Origin: a bacterium
GTDB lineage: Bacteria > BMS3Abin14
Direction of reading: 5' to 3'
Assembly: GCA_020350725.1 (NCBI GenBank)
Contig: CP070719.1
Location: 1,482,096-1,515,403, forward strand
DNA: 33,308 nt
Numbering within the stretch: the first letter of the stretch is position 1; every line of letters starts with the position of its first letter. The translations under genes were made by a program, and so were the position numbers. Below, one piece after another: positions 24,662 to 32,093 of this stretch. Under the pieces are notes generated by a model. It was given only the letters and a program-made list of their open reading frames with translations, had not been told where the DNA came from and did no database searches.

Positions 24662-25218
24662 GAATTATCGCCGGATCGGCAAAGGGGCATCCGCTGAGGT
24701 CCCCGCGTGGAAGGAGGACACGTCCTACACCGGATCGCGTCCGTGAGGCCATCTTCTCCATTATCGGAGACACGGTGGAGGGCGCCACCGTCATTGACCT
24801 GTTCGCAGGTACGGGTGCGCTCGGGCTGGAGGCCCTGAGCCGGGGTGCCTCGGAGGCGGTCTTTGTCGAGAGGGATCCGGTGGCCCTGAAATGTCTGAGG
24901 GAGAACATCGGCGCCTGCGGGTTCTCGAATGTCGCCCGGGTGGTGTCCTCGCCGGTCCTACCCTTCTTAAGGCGTCTCGACCTGCCGGACGCCGGAGCGA
25001 TCATATTCGCGGATCCGCCCTACAGAAGCGGCGAGGGGACTAAGACCTTGCTGGCTCTTGCTAAAAATGCTAAATCCCTGTCCAGAAGCGTCATCGTCCT
25101 GGAGCATGCTCCCGGAAGAGAACCCGATAGAATACCCGAGGGGATGATCGTTCAAAGTCGCAGACGGTACGGAGACACCTGCGTCATGTTTCTGAGCATG
25201 GGTGCTCAAGGAGGCTGA
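24658..25218 (+). CDS. rsmD: 16S rRNA (guanine966-N2)-methyltransferase
   Basis: 186 residues. RsmD methylates G966 of 16S rRNA in the assembled small subunit. The N terminus MRIIAGSAKGHPL, then TRPTPDRVREAIFSI, is characteristic. The SAM motif DLFAGTG (47-53) and the catalytic DPPY (119-122) are intact. The start is GTG 24658, overlapping the peptidase stop by 4 nt. coaD follows after one base; the rsmD-coaD pair is widely conserved in bacteria. The AAGGAGG that serves coaD is inside the last codons. Confidence 0.96.
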   Translation: MRIIAGSAKGHPLRSPRGRRTRPTPDRVREAIFSIIGDTVEGATVIDLFAGTGALGLEALSRGASEAVFVERDPVALKCLRENIGACGFSNVARVVSSPVLPFLRRLDLPDAGAIIFADPPYRSGEGTKTLLALAKNAKSLSRSVIVLEHAPGREPDRIPEGMIVQSRRRYGDTCVMFLSMGAQGG

Positions 25219-25219
25219 T

Positions 25220-25708
25220 TTGGAGTTGACCGCCATCTATCCCGGCACCTTCGATCCCATCACGAACGGACATGTGGACCTCATCATCAGAGCGAGCGCC
25301 ATTTTTCCCAGGGTCCTGGTCCTGGTGGCGGCTGACACAAAGAAGGTTCCCACGTTCACCACCGAGGAGAGGACCAACATGGTGAGGGAGGCGGTTAAGA
25401 GCCACAGCGAAGGCGTTCAGGTCCTGCCCTTTCACGGACTTCTCGTCCAGGAGGTCGAGAAACACTCGGCACAGGTCATAATCCGCGGCCTGAGGGCTGT
25501 CAGTGATTTCGAGTACGAATCCCAGATGGCCCTTATGAACAAAAGGCTCGATCCACGGGTCGAGACGTTCTTCATGATCAGCCGGGAGGAGTTCGCCTAC
25601 CTGAGTTCCAGCTTCGTCAAGGAGATCGCCAGCCTGGGAGGCGATGTGAGTACCATGGTGCCCTCCGGGGTCGGAGAGATGCTCCTGTCGAGATTCGGCA
25701 AAACATAG
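25220..25708 (+). CDS. coaD: Phosphopantetheine adenylyltransferase
   Basis: 162 residues, the usual CoaD length. It transfers AMP from ATP to 4'-phosphopantetheine, the fourth step of coenzyme A synthesis; coaBC in this window covers steps two and three. The nucleotidyltransferase motif T10-F-D-P-I-T-N-G-H18 is complete, [14 protein letters not shown] binds the phosphate side, and SSSFVKEIA replaces the common SSSLVKE. The start is TTG 25220: AAGGAGG at 25208-25214 is 5 nt upstream, rsmD ends one base earlier, and the protein then begins [13 protein letters not shown] as in the family. A longer GTG start at 25202 would lie before the ribosome-binding site. Confidence 0.96.
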   Translation: MELTAIYPGTFDPITNGHVDLIIRASAIFPRVLVLVAADTKKVPTFTTEERTNMVREAVKSHSEGVQVLPFHGLLVQEVEKHSAQVIIRGLRAVSDFEYESQMALMNKRLDPRVETFFMISREEFAYLSSSFVKEIASLGGDVSTMVPSGVGEMLLSRFGKT

Positions 25709-25737
25709 AGCAGGCAGGAAAAGGGGGGAATGAAACC

Positions 25738-26799
25738 ATGGCTGTTCCGGCGTCAGACGGATCGGGGGTGCGGAAGAAGGCCGCCGGTGGGCTCGGTAAT
25801 ATCATACAGGATATCAGGGCAAGAGCGCGGGAGGGGGATGCCCACATTGTTCTTCCCGAGGCCGACGACGCGAGGGTCCTGGAAGCCGCCTTCGCCGCCC
25901 GGCGGGAAGGGCTGGCCAGGATCACCCTTGTCGGGGACGCTGACAGCATCAACGGCGAGTGCTCCCGGCACGGTTGGCCCCGGGGGGAGGTGGGTGTGGT
26001 GGACCACCTGCGCAGTCCCTCCCTTGAGCGATATGCGGAGCTCTACCACGACCTTCGCAAAGCGAAGGGCGTGACCATCGAAATGGCCAGGGAGGAGGTT
26101 CTCGACCCCATTGCCTTCGCTGCCCTGATGGTGCGCGATGGAGACGCCGACGGGTTTGTCGCCGGGGCGGGGACCACCACCGAGGTGGTGGTGCGCAATG
26201 CCCTGAGGATCATCGGCAGGGATCCCGATGCGGAGGTCGTGTCCAGCTGCTTCATCATGGTCATGCCGATGGAGGAATATGGAGAGAAGGGAGTTTTTAT
26301 CTTCTCGGACTGCGGTATCGTCCCGGACCCTGACCCGTCCCAGCTTGCCCAGATCGCCCTTTCAGCCGCCCGGAGCGGCGCCTTCTTCCTTGGAATGGAG
26401 CCGAGAGTGGCCATGCTGTCATTCTCCACCCACGGCAGTGCCAGACATCCGAAGGTGGACAAGGTAAGGGAGGCAACCGGCATCCTGAAGGAGAGAGAGC
26501 CGACTCTCCTCGTGGACGGGGAGATCCAGCTCGACGCAGCTATCGTTCCCAAGGTCGCCGATAGAAAGGTGCCCGGAAGCCCCCTTGGGGGGAGGGCAAA
26601 TGTCCTGGTATTTCCGGATCTCGATGCAGGCAACATAGCGTACAAACTGGTGGAGCGGCTCGCCGACACCCAGGCCATTGGACCCATCCTTCAGGGCCTG
26701 AGGAAGCCCGCCAACGATCTCTCCCGGGGTTGCGGCGTGGAGGACATCGTCAATGTCATCGCCATAACCGCCATACAGGCTGCGGGGGTAAGGGAGTGA
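25738..26799 (+). CDS. pta: Phosphate acetyltransferase (short, single-domain type)
   Basis: 353 residues, about the size of the single-domain Pta enzymes without the DRTGG regulatory domain. It interconverts acetyl-CoA and acetyl phosphate. The PTA/PTB fold motifs are visible: [15 protein letters not shown], the [19 protein letters not shown] segment, SSCFIMVMP, and the active-site stretch [13 protein letters not shown]. The closing [16 protein letters not shown] and [17 protein letters not shown] are also typical. Phosphate butyryltransferase is the main alternative, but the SFSTHGSA form favours acetyl. No ackA is next to it. It follows coaD after 29 nt, so CoA supply and acetyl-CoA use may be co-expressed. 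Confidence 0.93.
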   Translation: MAVPASDGSGVRKKAAGGLGNIIQDIRARAREGDAHIVLPEADDARVLEAAFAARREGLARITLVGDADSINGECSRHGWPRGEVGVVDHLRSPSLERYAELYHDLRKAKGVTIEMAREEVLDPIAFAALMVRDGDADGFVAGAGTTTEVVVRNALRIIGRDPDAEVVSSCFIMVMPMEEYGEKGVFIFSDCGIVPDPDPSQLAQIALSAARSGAFFLGMEPRVAMLSFSTHGSARHPKVDKVREATGILKEREPTLLVDGEIQLDAAIVPKVADRKVPGSPLGGRANVLVFPDLDAGNIAYKLVERLADTQAIGPILQGLRKPANDLSRGCGVEDIVNVIAITAIQAAGVRE

Positions 26800-26925
26800 A
26801 GGGAGTCCAGAGTTCAGGGTCCAGAGGAGGGGAAGATCGGACGCGGGGACACGGAGACACGGCGACAGGGAGAAAGAGCGGATCAAGATACCGGAACTTC
26901 AACCGGAAACTGTAAACTGAGAGCA
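26800..26925. repeat. Word-like low-complexity spacer downstream of pta
   Basis: The sequence is built from recurring short words: ccagagttcagggtccaga, then gacacggagacacggcgac, then ccggaacttcaaccggaaac. The frame is open for tens of codons only because stops are rare in such repeats; the product would be meaningless. The rest of the spacer, up to 27030, holds the aspartate aminotransferase leader and a G-rich ribosome-binding site; I see no clear promoter or terminator in it. Confidence 0.5.
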
Positions 26926-27030
26926 TTCTTTTGGATTTTGGGTTTTTCTCTTCGGGCACGGGACTGAGGGGATCAAGCCATTGGAGGGCCCCTTACCGGA
27001 GTCCTCAGACAAGCGAGAGGGGGAACAGAA

Positions 27031-28221
27031 ATGGAACTTGCCAAGAGAGTAAAAGGGATCAAGCCGTCACCCACCCTGGCGATCACCGCTAAAGCCAAGC
27101 AGATGAAGGCTGACGGACTCGACGTCGTCGGATTCGGGGCTGGCGAGCCTGATTTCGACACGCCCGACAACATCAAACAGGCGGCGATAAGGGCCCTTGA
27201 GGAGGGCTTCACCAAATACACCCCCGTCCCGGGTACCAACGAGGCCAAGGACGCCGTCATCCGCAAGCTCAAGAGAGATCAGGGGCTGGATTACGAGCGG
27301 GAGAACATCATTATCTCCTGCGGGGCCAAGCACACCCTCTACAACATCGCTCAGGCCATGTTCGAGGAGGGTGATCAGGTGATCATCCCCGCGCCCTACT
27401 GGGTCTCGTATCCGGACCAGGTGATCCTGGCCAGCGCTGAGCCGGTGATCGTGGATGCGAGTGAGAGGACAGGATTCACCGTCACCGCCAAGGATCTGGA
27501 AAGGGTGACTACGAAGAGAACAAAGGCCCTGGTGGTCAACAGTCCCAGTAACCCGACGGGAGCTGCCTACACCAGGGAGCAACTGGAGGAGATAGCGGAT
27601 TTTGCCAGGAAACGGGACATGTTCGTCATCTCGGACGAGATCTACGAGAAACTTGTATACGACGGTTTCGAGTTCACCAGCATCGCCCAACTGGCCGGGA
27701 TGCAGGACAGGACCGTGGTGGTGAACGGTCTTTCCAAGGCCTACTCCATGACCGGTTGGCGGATCGGCTATGCTGCCGGGCCCAAGGAGCTGGTCTCGGC
27801 AATGACGAAGATCCAGAGCCAGAGCACCTCGAATCCGACCTCCTTCGCTCTTCCGGCCACGGAGGAGGCTCTGGACGGTCCCCAGGAGTTTATCTCGGTG
27901 ATGCTGGCCGAGTTTGACAGGAGACGCCTTTACATCGTGGATCGACTGAACGCCATGGACGGCGTGACCTGCTTCAGGCCTCAGGGAGCGTTCTACGTCT
28001 TTCCCAACTTCTCCGACCTGTACGGGAGGACCTTCGGCGGCAAGAAGATAGGCGACTCAAACGGATTCGCCGATTACCTCCTCGATCAGGCCAAAGTGGC
28101 TATCGTTCCGGGTATCGCCTTCGGCGCGGACGATTATGCCAGGCTTTCCTATGCCTCCTCCATGGAGAACATAGAAAAGGGGCTGGACAGGATCGAAAAG
28201 GCGATCGGGGAACTGGAATAA
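27031..28221 (+). CDS. Aspartate aminotransferase (class I/II, PLP-dependent)
   Basis: 396 residues, normal for the family. It transfers the amino group of aspartate to 2-oxoglutarate or a similar acceptor in the cytoplasm. NSPSNPTGAAYT, the SDEIYEKLVY strand and SKAYSMTGWRIGY, with the PLP lysine at K236, are all present, and the C-terminal ARLSYASS contains the arginine that binds the substrate carboxylate. The N terminus MELAKRVKGIKPSPTLAITAKAK and the gene's overall pattern match the bacterial I-gamma (Thermus/Bacillus AspC) group. These enzymes sometimes accept prephenate. A G-rich ribosome-binding site precedes the ATG. pdxA, which makes part of its cofactor, is about 1 kb downstream. 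Confidence 0.94.
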   Translation: MELAKRVKGIKPSPTLAITAKAKQMKADGLDVVGFGAGEPDFDTPDNIKQAAIRALEEGFTKYTPVPGTNEAKDAVIRKLKRDQGLDYERENIIISCGAKHTLYNIAQAMFEEGDQVIIPAPYWVSYPDQVILASAEPVIVDASERTGFTVTAKDLERVTTKRTKALVVNSPSNPTGAAYTREQLEEIADFARKRDMFVISDEIYEKLVYDGFEFTSIAQLAGMQDRTVVVNGLSKAYSMTGWRIGYAAGPKELVSAMTKIQSQSTSNPTSFALPATEEALDGPQEFISVMLAEFDRRRLYIVDRLNAMDGVTCFRPQGAFYVFPNFSDLYGRTFGGKKIGDSNGFADYLLDQAKVAIVPGIAFGADDYARLSYASSMENIEKGLDRIEKAIGELE

Positions 28222-28226
28222 GGAAA

Positions 28227-28318
28227 ATTCCAAATTCCGGATGCCAAATTCGAAAATCAGGAAAAAGACCCGTAAGGGTTGCTGTGAGATCAGTGGTTTG
28301 GAGTGTGGAATTTGAAAT
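28227..28318. repeat. Imperfect inverted repeat in the aminotransferase-FAH spacer
   Basis: The arms are 28227-28248 and 28297-28318. When one is reverse-complemented, 17 of 22 bases agree, with an exact core CAAATTCC. The 48 nt between the arms include a small ACCC-GTAA-GGGT hairpin. The left side also repeats AAATTC three times. The structure ends 18 nt before the FAH ATG. No T run follows, so it is not a standard terminator. Confidence 0.6.
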
Positions 28319-28336
28319 GGGGGAGAGGCTAAAATC

Positions 28337-29155
28337 ATGCGCATAGCCAGGTTCCATCTGCCCGATCTCTCCCGTCCCAGGGCCGGAGGGAGCAGCGGAG
28401 GCACGGTCACCGATTATCAGACAGCCCATTGGGGCGTCATCGACGATAAGTGGATCCACCGTCTCTCCCACCCTCCCTTCGAGGGGATCAGACGGAGCCA
28501 GACGAGATACCCCCTCTCGGATGTTCATCTTCTGCCGCCGGTGGTTCCAACGAAAGTCGTCGCCGTCGGCTACAACTACATCGGTCACATTGAGGAGATG
28601 GGCCATGAGCGGCCGGAGGAGCCGTTGATCTTTCTCAAGGCTCCCAGCTCCATCGTCGGTCACGGTGACGCCATTTTCCTTCCGAAAGAGTCCGAAAGGA
28701 TCGATTACGAGGGAGAGCTTGCCGTCGTTGTCGGCAGCAGGTGCCGCAGGATAGACCCTGGAGAGGCGCATCAGGTGATCCTCGGTTACACGATCCTCAA
28801 CGATGTCACCGCCCGGGACCTCCAGCGCCGGGACGGACAGTTCGCCCGAGCAAAAGGTTTCGACACCTTCTGTCCGATGGGACCGTGGGTAGAGACCGAA
28901 CTGGATCCCTTGAGGGTGCGGATAACGACGGTGGTCAACTCCGAACTCCGCCAGGAGGACAACACCTCCACGATGCTCTTTGACGCCTATTGCCTGGTTT
29001 CCCATGTCAGCACGGTCATGACCCTTGAACCGGGGGACGTCATCGCCACCGGGACACCGGCCGGGGTTGGTCCCCTCGCGGACGGAGACGAGGTGAGCGT
29101 CGCCGTTGAGGGGATCGGCGTCCTGACGAATCCCGTAAGGGTCGAACCATCATGA
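28337..29155 (+). CDS. Fumarylacetoacetate hydrolase (FAH)-family protein
   Basis: 272 residues. The C-terminal FAH domain (about 70-270) has the expected metal site pattern, with YEGELAVVVG and the NDVTARDLQRRDGQF segment, and closes with VIATGTPAGVGPL. The N-terminal 65 residues form the small domain usual in this family. Members hydrolyse or decarboxylate acylpyruvates or open-ring dioates; the substrate cannot be told from sequence. Many relatives are oxaloacetate decarboxylase/tautomerase or acylpyruvase, which would suit the C4-acid genes nearby, but that is speculation. The gene shares ATGA with pdxA, so the two are coupled. Confidence 0.9.
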   Translation: MRIARFHLPDLSRPRAGGSSGGTVTDYQTAHWGVIDDKWIHRLSHPPFEGIRRSQTRYPLSDVHLLPPVVPTKVVAVGYNYIGHIEEMGHERPEEPLIFLKAPSSIVGHGDAIFLPKESERIDYEGELAVVVGSRCRRIDPGEAHQVILGYTILNDVTARDLQRRDGQFARAKGFDTFCPMGPWVETELDPLRVRITTVVNSELRQEDNTSTMLFDAYCLVSHVSTVMTLEPGDVIATGTPAGVGPLADGDEVSVAVEGIGVLTNPVRVEPS

Positions 29156-30183
29156 CTTCCAGCCGGCGCAGGAGGGAAAGTGAGGCTGCCCGCCCCGTGG
29201 CTCCCCTCGCCGTGACCATGGGAGATCCAGCCGGGGTCGGGCCCGAGATCATCTCTCTGGCTCTGGAGGATAATAACCTGAGGCGATGCTGTCTTGTGGT
29301 CGGGAACTTAGACCGTCTCGCCGCGGGCGCCCGGAAGGCAGGCAGCACACTGAAGTACCGGATGGTGGACGACGTATCGGATATAGATCCGGTCGATGAT
29401 CGGGTTCCCGTGGTCCACCAGGATCTTCCTTCAGCAGAAATCCCCTTCGGTAAATTGAGTGCAGAGGCGGGAGAATGCGCCTACCGCTGTCTCGTCCGGG
29501 CCATCGACATGGCGATGCAGGGCAGAGTGGCCGGGATCGTGACCGCTCCCCTGAACAAGGGGTCTCTTCATCTGGCCGGGCACAGGTTCCCGGGGCATAC
29601 CGAGATCCTGGCCGAGAGAACGGGGGCTGAGGACTATGTCATGATGTTGGCCGCCGGCGGCATGAGGGTCCTGCACGTCACGACCCATATGCCGGTAGCC
29701 GCGGTTCCAGGAGCCCTCAACCGGGAGAGGATCCTCAGAGTTCTGCATCTGGGGCAAGAGGCCCTCGTCCGAATGGGAATAGAGAGGCCCAGGTTCGGGG
29801 TGGCGGGGTTGAATCCCCATGCCGGTGAGGGAGGGATCTTCGGAGATGAAGATGTGAACATAATAGCCCCGGCCGTCGAGGACGCCGTCAGGGTCGGCAT
29901 CGATGCGAAGGGTCCCATTGCTCCCGACATAGTCTTTCTGAAGATGAACAGGGGGCATTACGATGCGGTTGTCGCCATGTATCACGATCAGGGACACATA
30001 CCCCTTAAGCTTCTCGCTTTCGAGTCCGGCGTCAATATCACTCTCGGCCTTCCGATCATCCGGACCTCAGTCGATCACGGAACCGCGTTCGACATCGCGG
30101 GTAAGGGGCTGGCCGACCCCGGCAGTCTCATCGAGGCGATCAGGTTGGCGGCCTCGATGGCCGGCATCGTTATCGCGAGGTGA
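29152..30183 (+). CDS. pdxA: 4-hydroxythreonine-4-phosphate dehydrogenase
   Basis: 343 residues, normal for PdxA. It oxidises 4-phosphohydroxy-threonine in the DXP-dependent route to pyridoxal phosphate. The N-terminal VTMGDPAGVGPEI is the family signature. The three metal histidines are H149 in GHTE, H223 in NPHAGEGG and H278 in MYHDQGH. The C terminus keeps RTSVDHGTAFDIAGKG. PdxA2-like relatives work in catabolism of hydroxythreonate or sugar acids and look similar. The four-base overlap with an FAH-family gene makes that alternative worth keeping, but nothing in the motifs separates the two, and pdxJ is not in view. Confidence 0.94.
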   Translation: MTSSRRRRESEAARPVAPLAVTMGDPAGVGPEIISLALEDNNLRRCCLVVGNLDRLAAGARKAGSTLKYRMVDDVSDIDPVDDRVPVVHQDLPSAEIPFGKLSAEAGECAYRCLVRAIDMAMQGRVAGIVTAPLNKGSLHLAGHRFPGHTEILAERTGAEDYVMMLAAGGMRVLHVTTHMPVAAVPGALNRERILRVLHLGQEALVRMGIERPRFGVAGLNPHAGEGGIFGDEDVNIIAPAVEDAVRVGIDAKGPIAPDIVFLKMNRGHYDAVVAMYHDQGHIPLKLLAFESGVNITLGLPIIRTSVDHGTAFDIAGKGLADPGSLIEAIRLAASMAGIVIAR

Positions 30184-30190
30184 GGAGGGG

Positions 30191-30260
30191 TGGAGATCAG
30201 AGATCAGAGATTAGACATTAGATATTGGATATTGGATATTGGAGATCAGACGTTGGAGAT
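30191..30260. repeat. Short tandem repeats downstream of pdxA
   Basis: Exact copies of GATATTG stand at 30221-30227, 30228-30234 and 30235-30241. They are flanked by variants: GAGATCAG words near 30193-30209 and again at 30242-30249, then CGTTGGAGAT. The period slides between 7 and 8 bases. The stretch is AT-richer than its surroundings. The following 130 nt up to the leader ORF show no feature that I can support. Confidence 0.75.
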
Positions 30261-30396
30261 AGGGGATTTGAGGCATGAGCCGGGAGCCGGAAGACCGGTC
30301 GTTCCAGGTCCCCGGCTCCGGGTATCGGGTCGGGATGAACACAACGAACACCCGGCGGGGGACGAGGGTCCTCAGGCGGGACCGCGGAGAAAGATC

Positions 30397-30423
30397 ATGA
30401 GCAAGGGATTGTATCCACTGTGA
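30397..30423 (+). CDS. Possible 8-codon leader ORF before the binding-protein gene
   Basis: ATG 30397 opens an 8-codon frame, MSKGLYPL, ending in TGA at 30421-30423. A GGAGAAAG ribosome-binding site (30386-30393) is 3 nt from the ATG. The stop overlaps the GTG start of the next gene as GTGA, the same arrangement as other coupled genes in this window. It may promote re-initiation at the GTG. It is short enough to be chance. Confidence 0.3.
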   Translation: MSKGLYPL

Positions 30424-31646
30424 GAGCCAGGGTCGCCGTCCTCATTCTGACCTTTCTTGCCGTGTCGACAGGAGCGTTGATCACCCCTGGGAGTGAGGCC
30501 CTGGCCGATGACATCACTATCGGCGTTCTGGTGGACCTCTCGGGGCCCAACGGGGCTATCGGCAGGGCACAGAGGAACTCCTATCTCATGGCCCGCGATG
30601 AGATAAACGCCGCCGGCGGGCTCGCCGGAGGCCTCCTTCAGCTGGATCTGAGGGATACGGGAGGGAGGCCTGCCACCGCCCGTTCCGTGACGAAGCACTT
30701 CATCGAGAACAAGGGGTACCCGCTCATTGTCGGGGGATCGGGGTCACCCGTAGCCGGAGAGGCCGCCAGGCTTTGTCAGAATCTGGGAATCCCTTATCTC
30801 GTGGTTTCAGGGGCCGAGGACAGTATCACGAGAAGGGGCTACAACTATGTCTTCAGGTTGGCCCACACCTTCGAGATGTATCAGGCCGGTGCCGTCGATT
30901 TTCTGAAGAGTGTGATCGATCCCAGGAAGGTCTCCCTCGTCCATGAGCGGTCCCTGTTCGCCGAAAGAACCATGGTTACCCTGCGCCGAGCCGGCAGGCA
31001 ACTCGGATGGGAGGTATCCGTCTTCCCATATGATTACGGGACGGACGACTTTTCCTCCATCCTGGCCAGAGTGGGAGAGGCTGAGCCCGATGTCGTCACC
31101 GTCATATCCTTCGGCAGGGATGCAGCCAGCATAGTGGCGGGCCTGAGGGGATCCGGTATTGCCCCGGAGGCGCTCATCGGGGGGTCTTCGGCATTTTCCG
31201 GCCGGGAGTTCTACCGCGCCGCGGGACCGTCTGCAGATGGGGTGCTTTTCGTCTCTGTGTGGTCTCCGAAGCTTCCCTACCCTGAGGCGAGAACCTACTT
31301 TGAGGAATATCGGCGGCGGTTCGGCGCTGACCCCGACTACCATGGTGCTCAGGCCTACTCAGCGATCTACGTAGTCCATAGAGCCCTGGCCCTCTCGCCC
31401 TCCCGGAAAGCCGTTGACATTCGAAATGCGCTGGCTGGAACCGCGATGCGAACAGCGATCGGTCCGGTCCGGTTCGTCTCAGAACACGGATACACGAACC
31501 AGAGCCTTCCGACCGTCTTTCTTCAACAGTGGATCGACGGCGTTCCGGAGATCGTCTGGCCTCCTGATCTCAGGACGGCCGAGCCCTTGACGAATACGCC
31601 GGGCGGTCTATCGGGGGAGATGAGCCCCCGGCGGGATCTTCCCTGA
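30420..31646 (+). CDS. Branched-chain amino acid-type ABC transporter substrate-binding protein
   Basis: 408 residues. A signal peptide with an R-x-R start and a core VAVLILTFLAV ends at about residue 35 (ALA before DD). The mature part is a type I periplasmic binding protein of the LivJ group (Peripla_BP_6): ITIGVLVDLSGPNGAIG, the ARDEINAAGG helix, P-L-I-V-G-G-S-G-S-P-V, and the hinge region followed by FGADPDYHGAQAYSAIYVV. Related proteins bind amino acids, amides or aromatic acids. No permease or ATPase genes follow within the window, so it is an orphan binding protein here. The start is GTG 30420; AAGGGA at 30403-30408 is 11 nt away, a loose spacing. Confidence 0.9.
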   Translation: MRARVAVLILTFLAVSTGALITPGSEALADDITIGVLVDLSGPNGAIGRAQRNSYLMARDEINAAGGLAGGLLQLDLRDTGGRPATARSVTKHFIENKGYPLIVGGSGSPVAGEAARLCQNLGIPYLVVSGAEDSITRRGYNYVFRLAHTFEMYQAGAVDFLKSVIDPRKVSLVHERSLFAERTMVTLRRAGRQLGWEVSVFPYDYGTDDFSSILARVGEAEPDVVTVISFGRDAASIVAGLRGSGIAPEALIGGSSAFSGREFYRAAGPSADGVLFVSVWSPKLPYPEARTYFEEYRRRFGADPDYHGAQAYSAIYVVHRALALSPSRKAVDIRNALAGTAMRTAIGPVRFVSEHGYTNQSLPTVFLQQWIDGVPEIVWPPDLRTAEPLTNTPGGLSGEMSPRRDLP

Positions 31647-31650
31647 CAAC

Positions 31651-31670
31651 CCTCCCGCGGCGGCGGGGGG
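31651..31670 (+). terminator. GC-rich hairpin just after the binding-protein gene
   Basis: An 8-bp stem (31651-31658 with 31663-31670, one G-U pair) and a GGCG loop begin 5 nt after the stop codon. No T run follows, so it is either a non-canonical terminator or a 3'-end stabiliser. Confidence 0.35.
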
Positions 31671-31949
31671 ATCACCACAGGCTGCGGTTACCCGGAGAGG
31701 GGAACTCCCTTCTGCCGCCCGCTTTCCGTAGGTGCTCTGGGATGTGGCCGCGGAGATCTTTTCCGGCGCGGTTGACGATCGTTCGATCCTTTCCGCGCTG
31801 GAGGGGCCCGTCCAGGATCCTTCCCGGAGTTTCTCTCCTCCGCCCTTTCTCCTCGGGAAAATGTCGGTGGGATGTGACTGCCTCGGTGCCCGTGGAGATC
31901 CACGGTCCCATGGCGCAGGTCGAACCGGCCTTCCTTCCCGGCGCCCCGG

Positions 31950-31978
31950 TTGCTAAAATTAATCGATGGTGATAATTA
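31950..31978 (+). promoter_or_regulatory. Possible sigma70-type promoter for the malic enzyme gene
   Basis: TTGCTA (31950-31955) and TAATTA (31973-31978) are separated by 17 nt within the only AT-rich patch of this spacer. It would give a leader of about 110 nt before ATG 32094. Confidence 0.4.
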
Positions 31979-32093
31979 AATCTGTCGGCGCATCTATGGG
32001 CCACGTAAAGCATTTTTCATTTCGATAGGGCGCTGGACGAGACCTTTGAACCTGCACTTCATATCGTTCCACAGGATCTGAGGGGAGGCCAAA

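Larger units (their letters stand above)
31647..32093 (+). other. Gene-free 447-nt spacer before the malic enzyme gene
   Basis: I find no supported gene here. Frames on both strands are open only for 70-115 codons, give low-complexity arginine- and proline-rich products and overlap one another. Visible structure: a very GC-rich hairpin at 31651-31670, a perfect palindrome at 31890-31905 (CCGTGG-AGAT-CCACGG), an abrupt change to AT-rich sequence near 31953-31980, and a possible promoter at 31950-31978. A small RNA or remnant gene in 31700-31940 cannot be excluded. Confidence 0.6.

Noticed and set aside
30190-30396. Open frame through the tandem words after pdxA
   Set aside because: The frame is open only because the repeats lack stops. 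The product is repeats of I, D, L and R and then low-complexity sequence.
31860-31980. Signal recognition particle RNA on the minus strand
   Set aside because: A GGAAGGAAGG-like string is present, but the conserved SRP loop sequence and the helix around it are missing.
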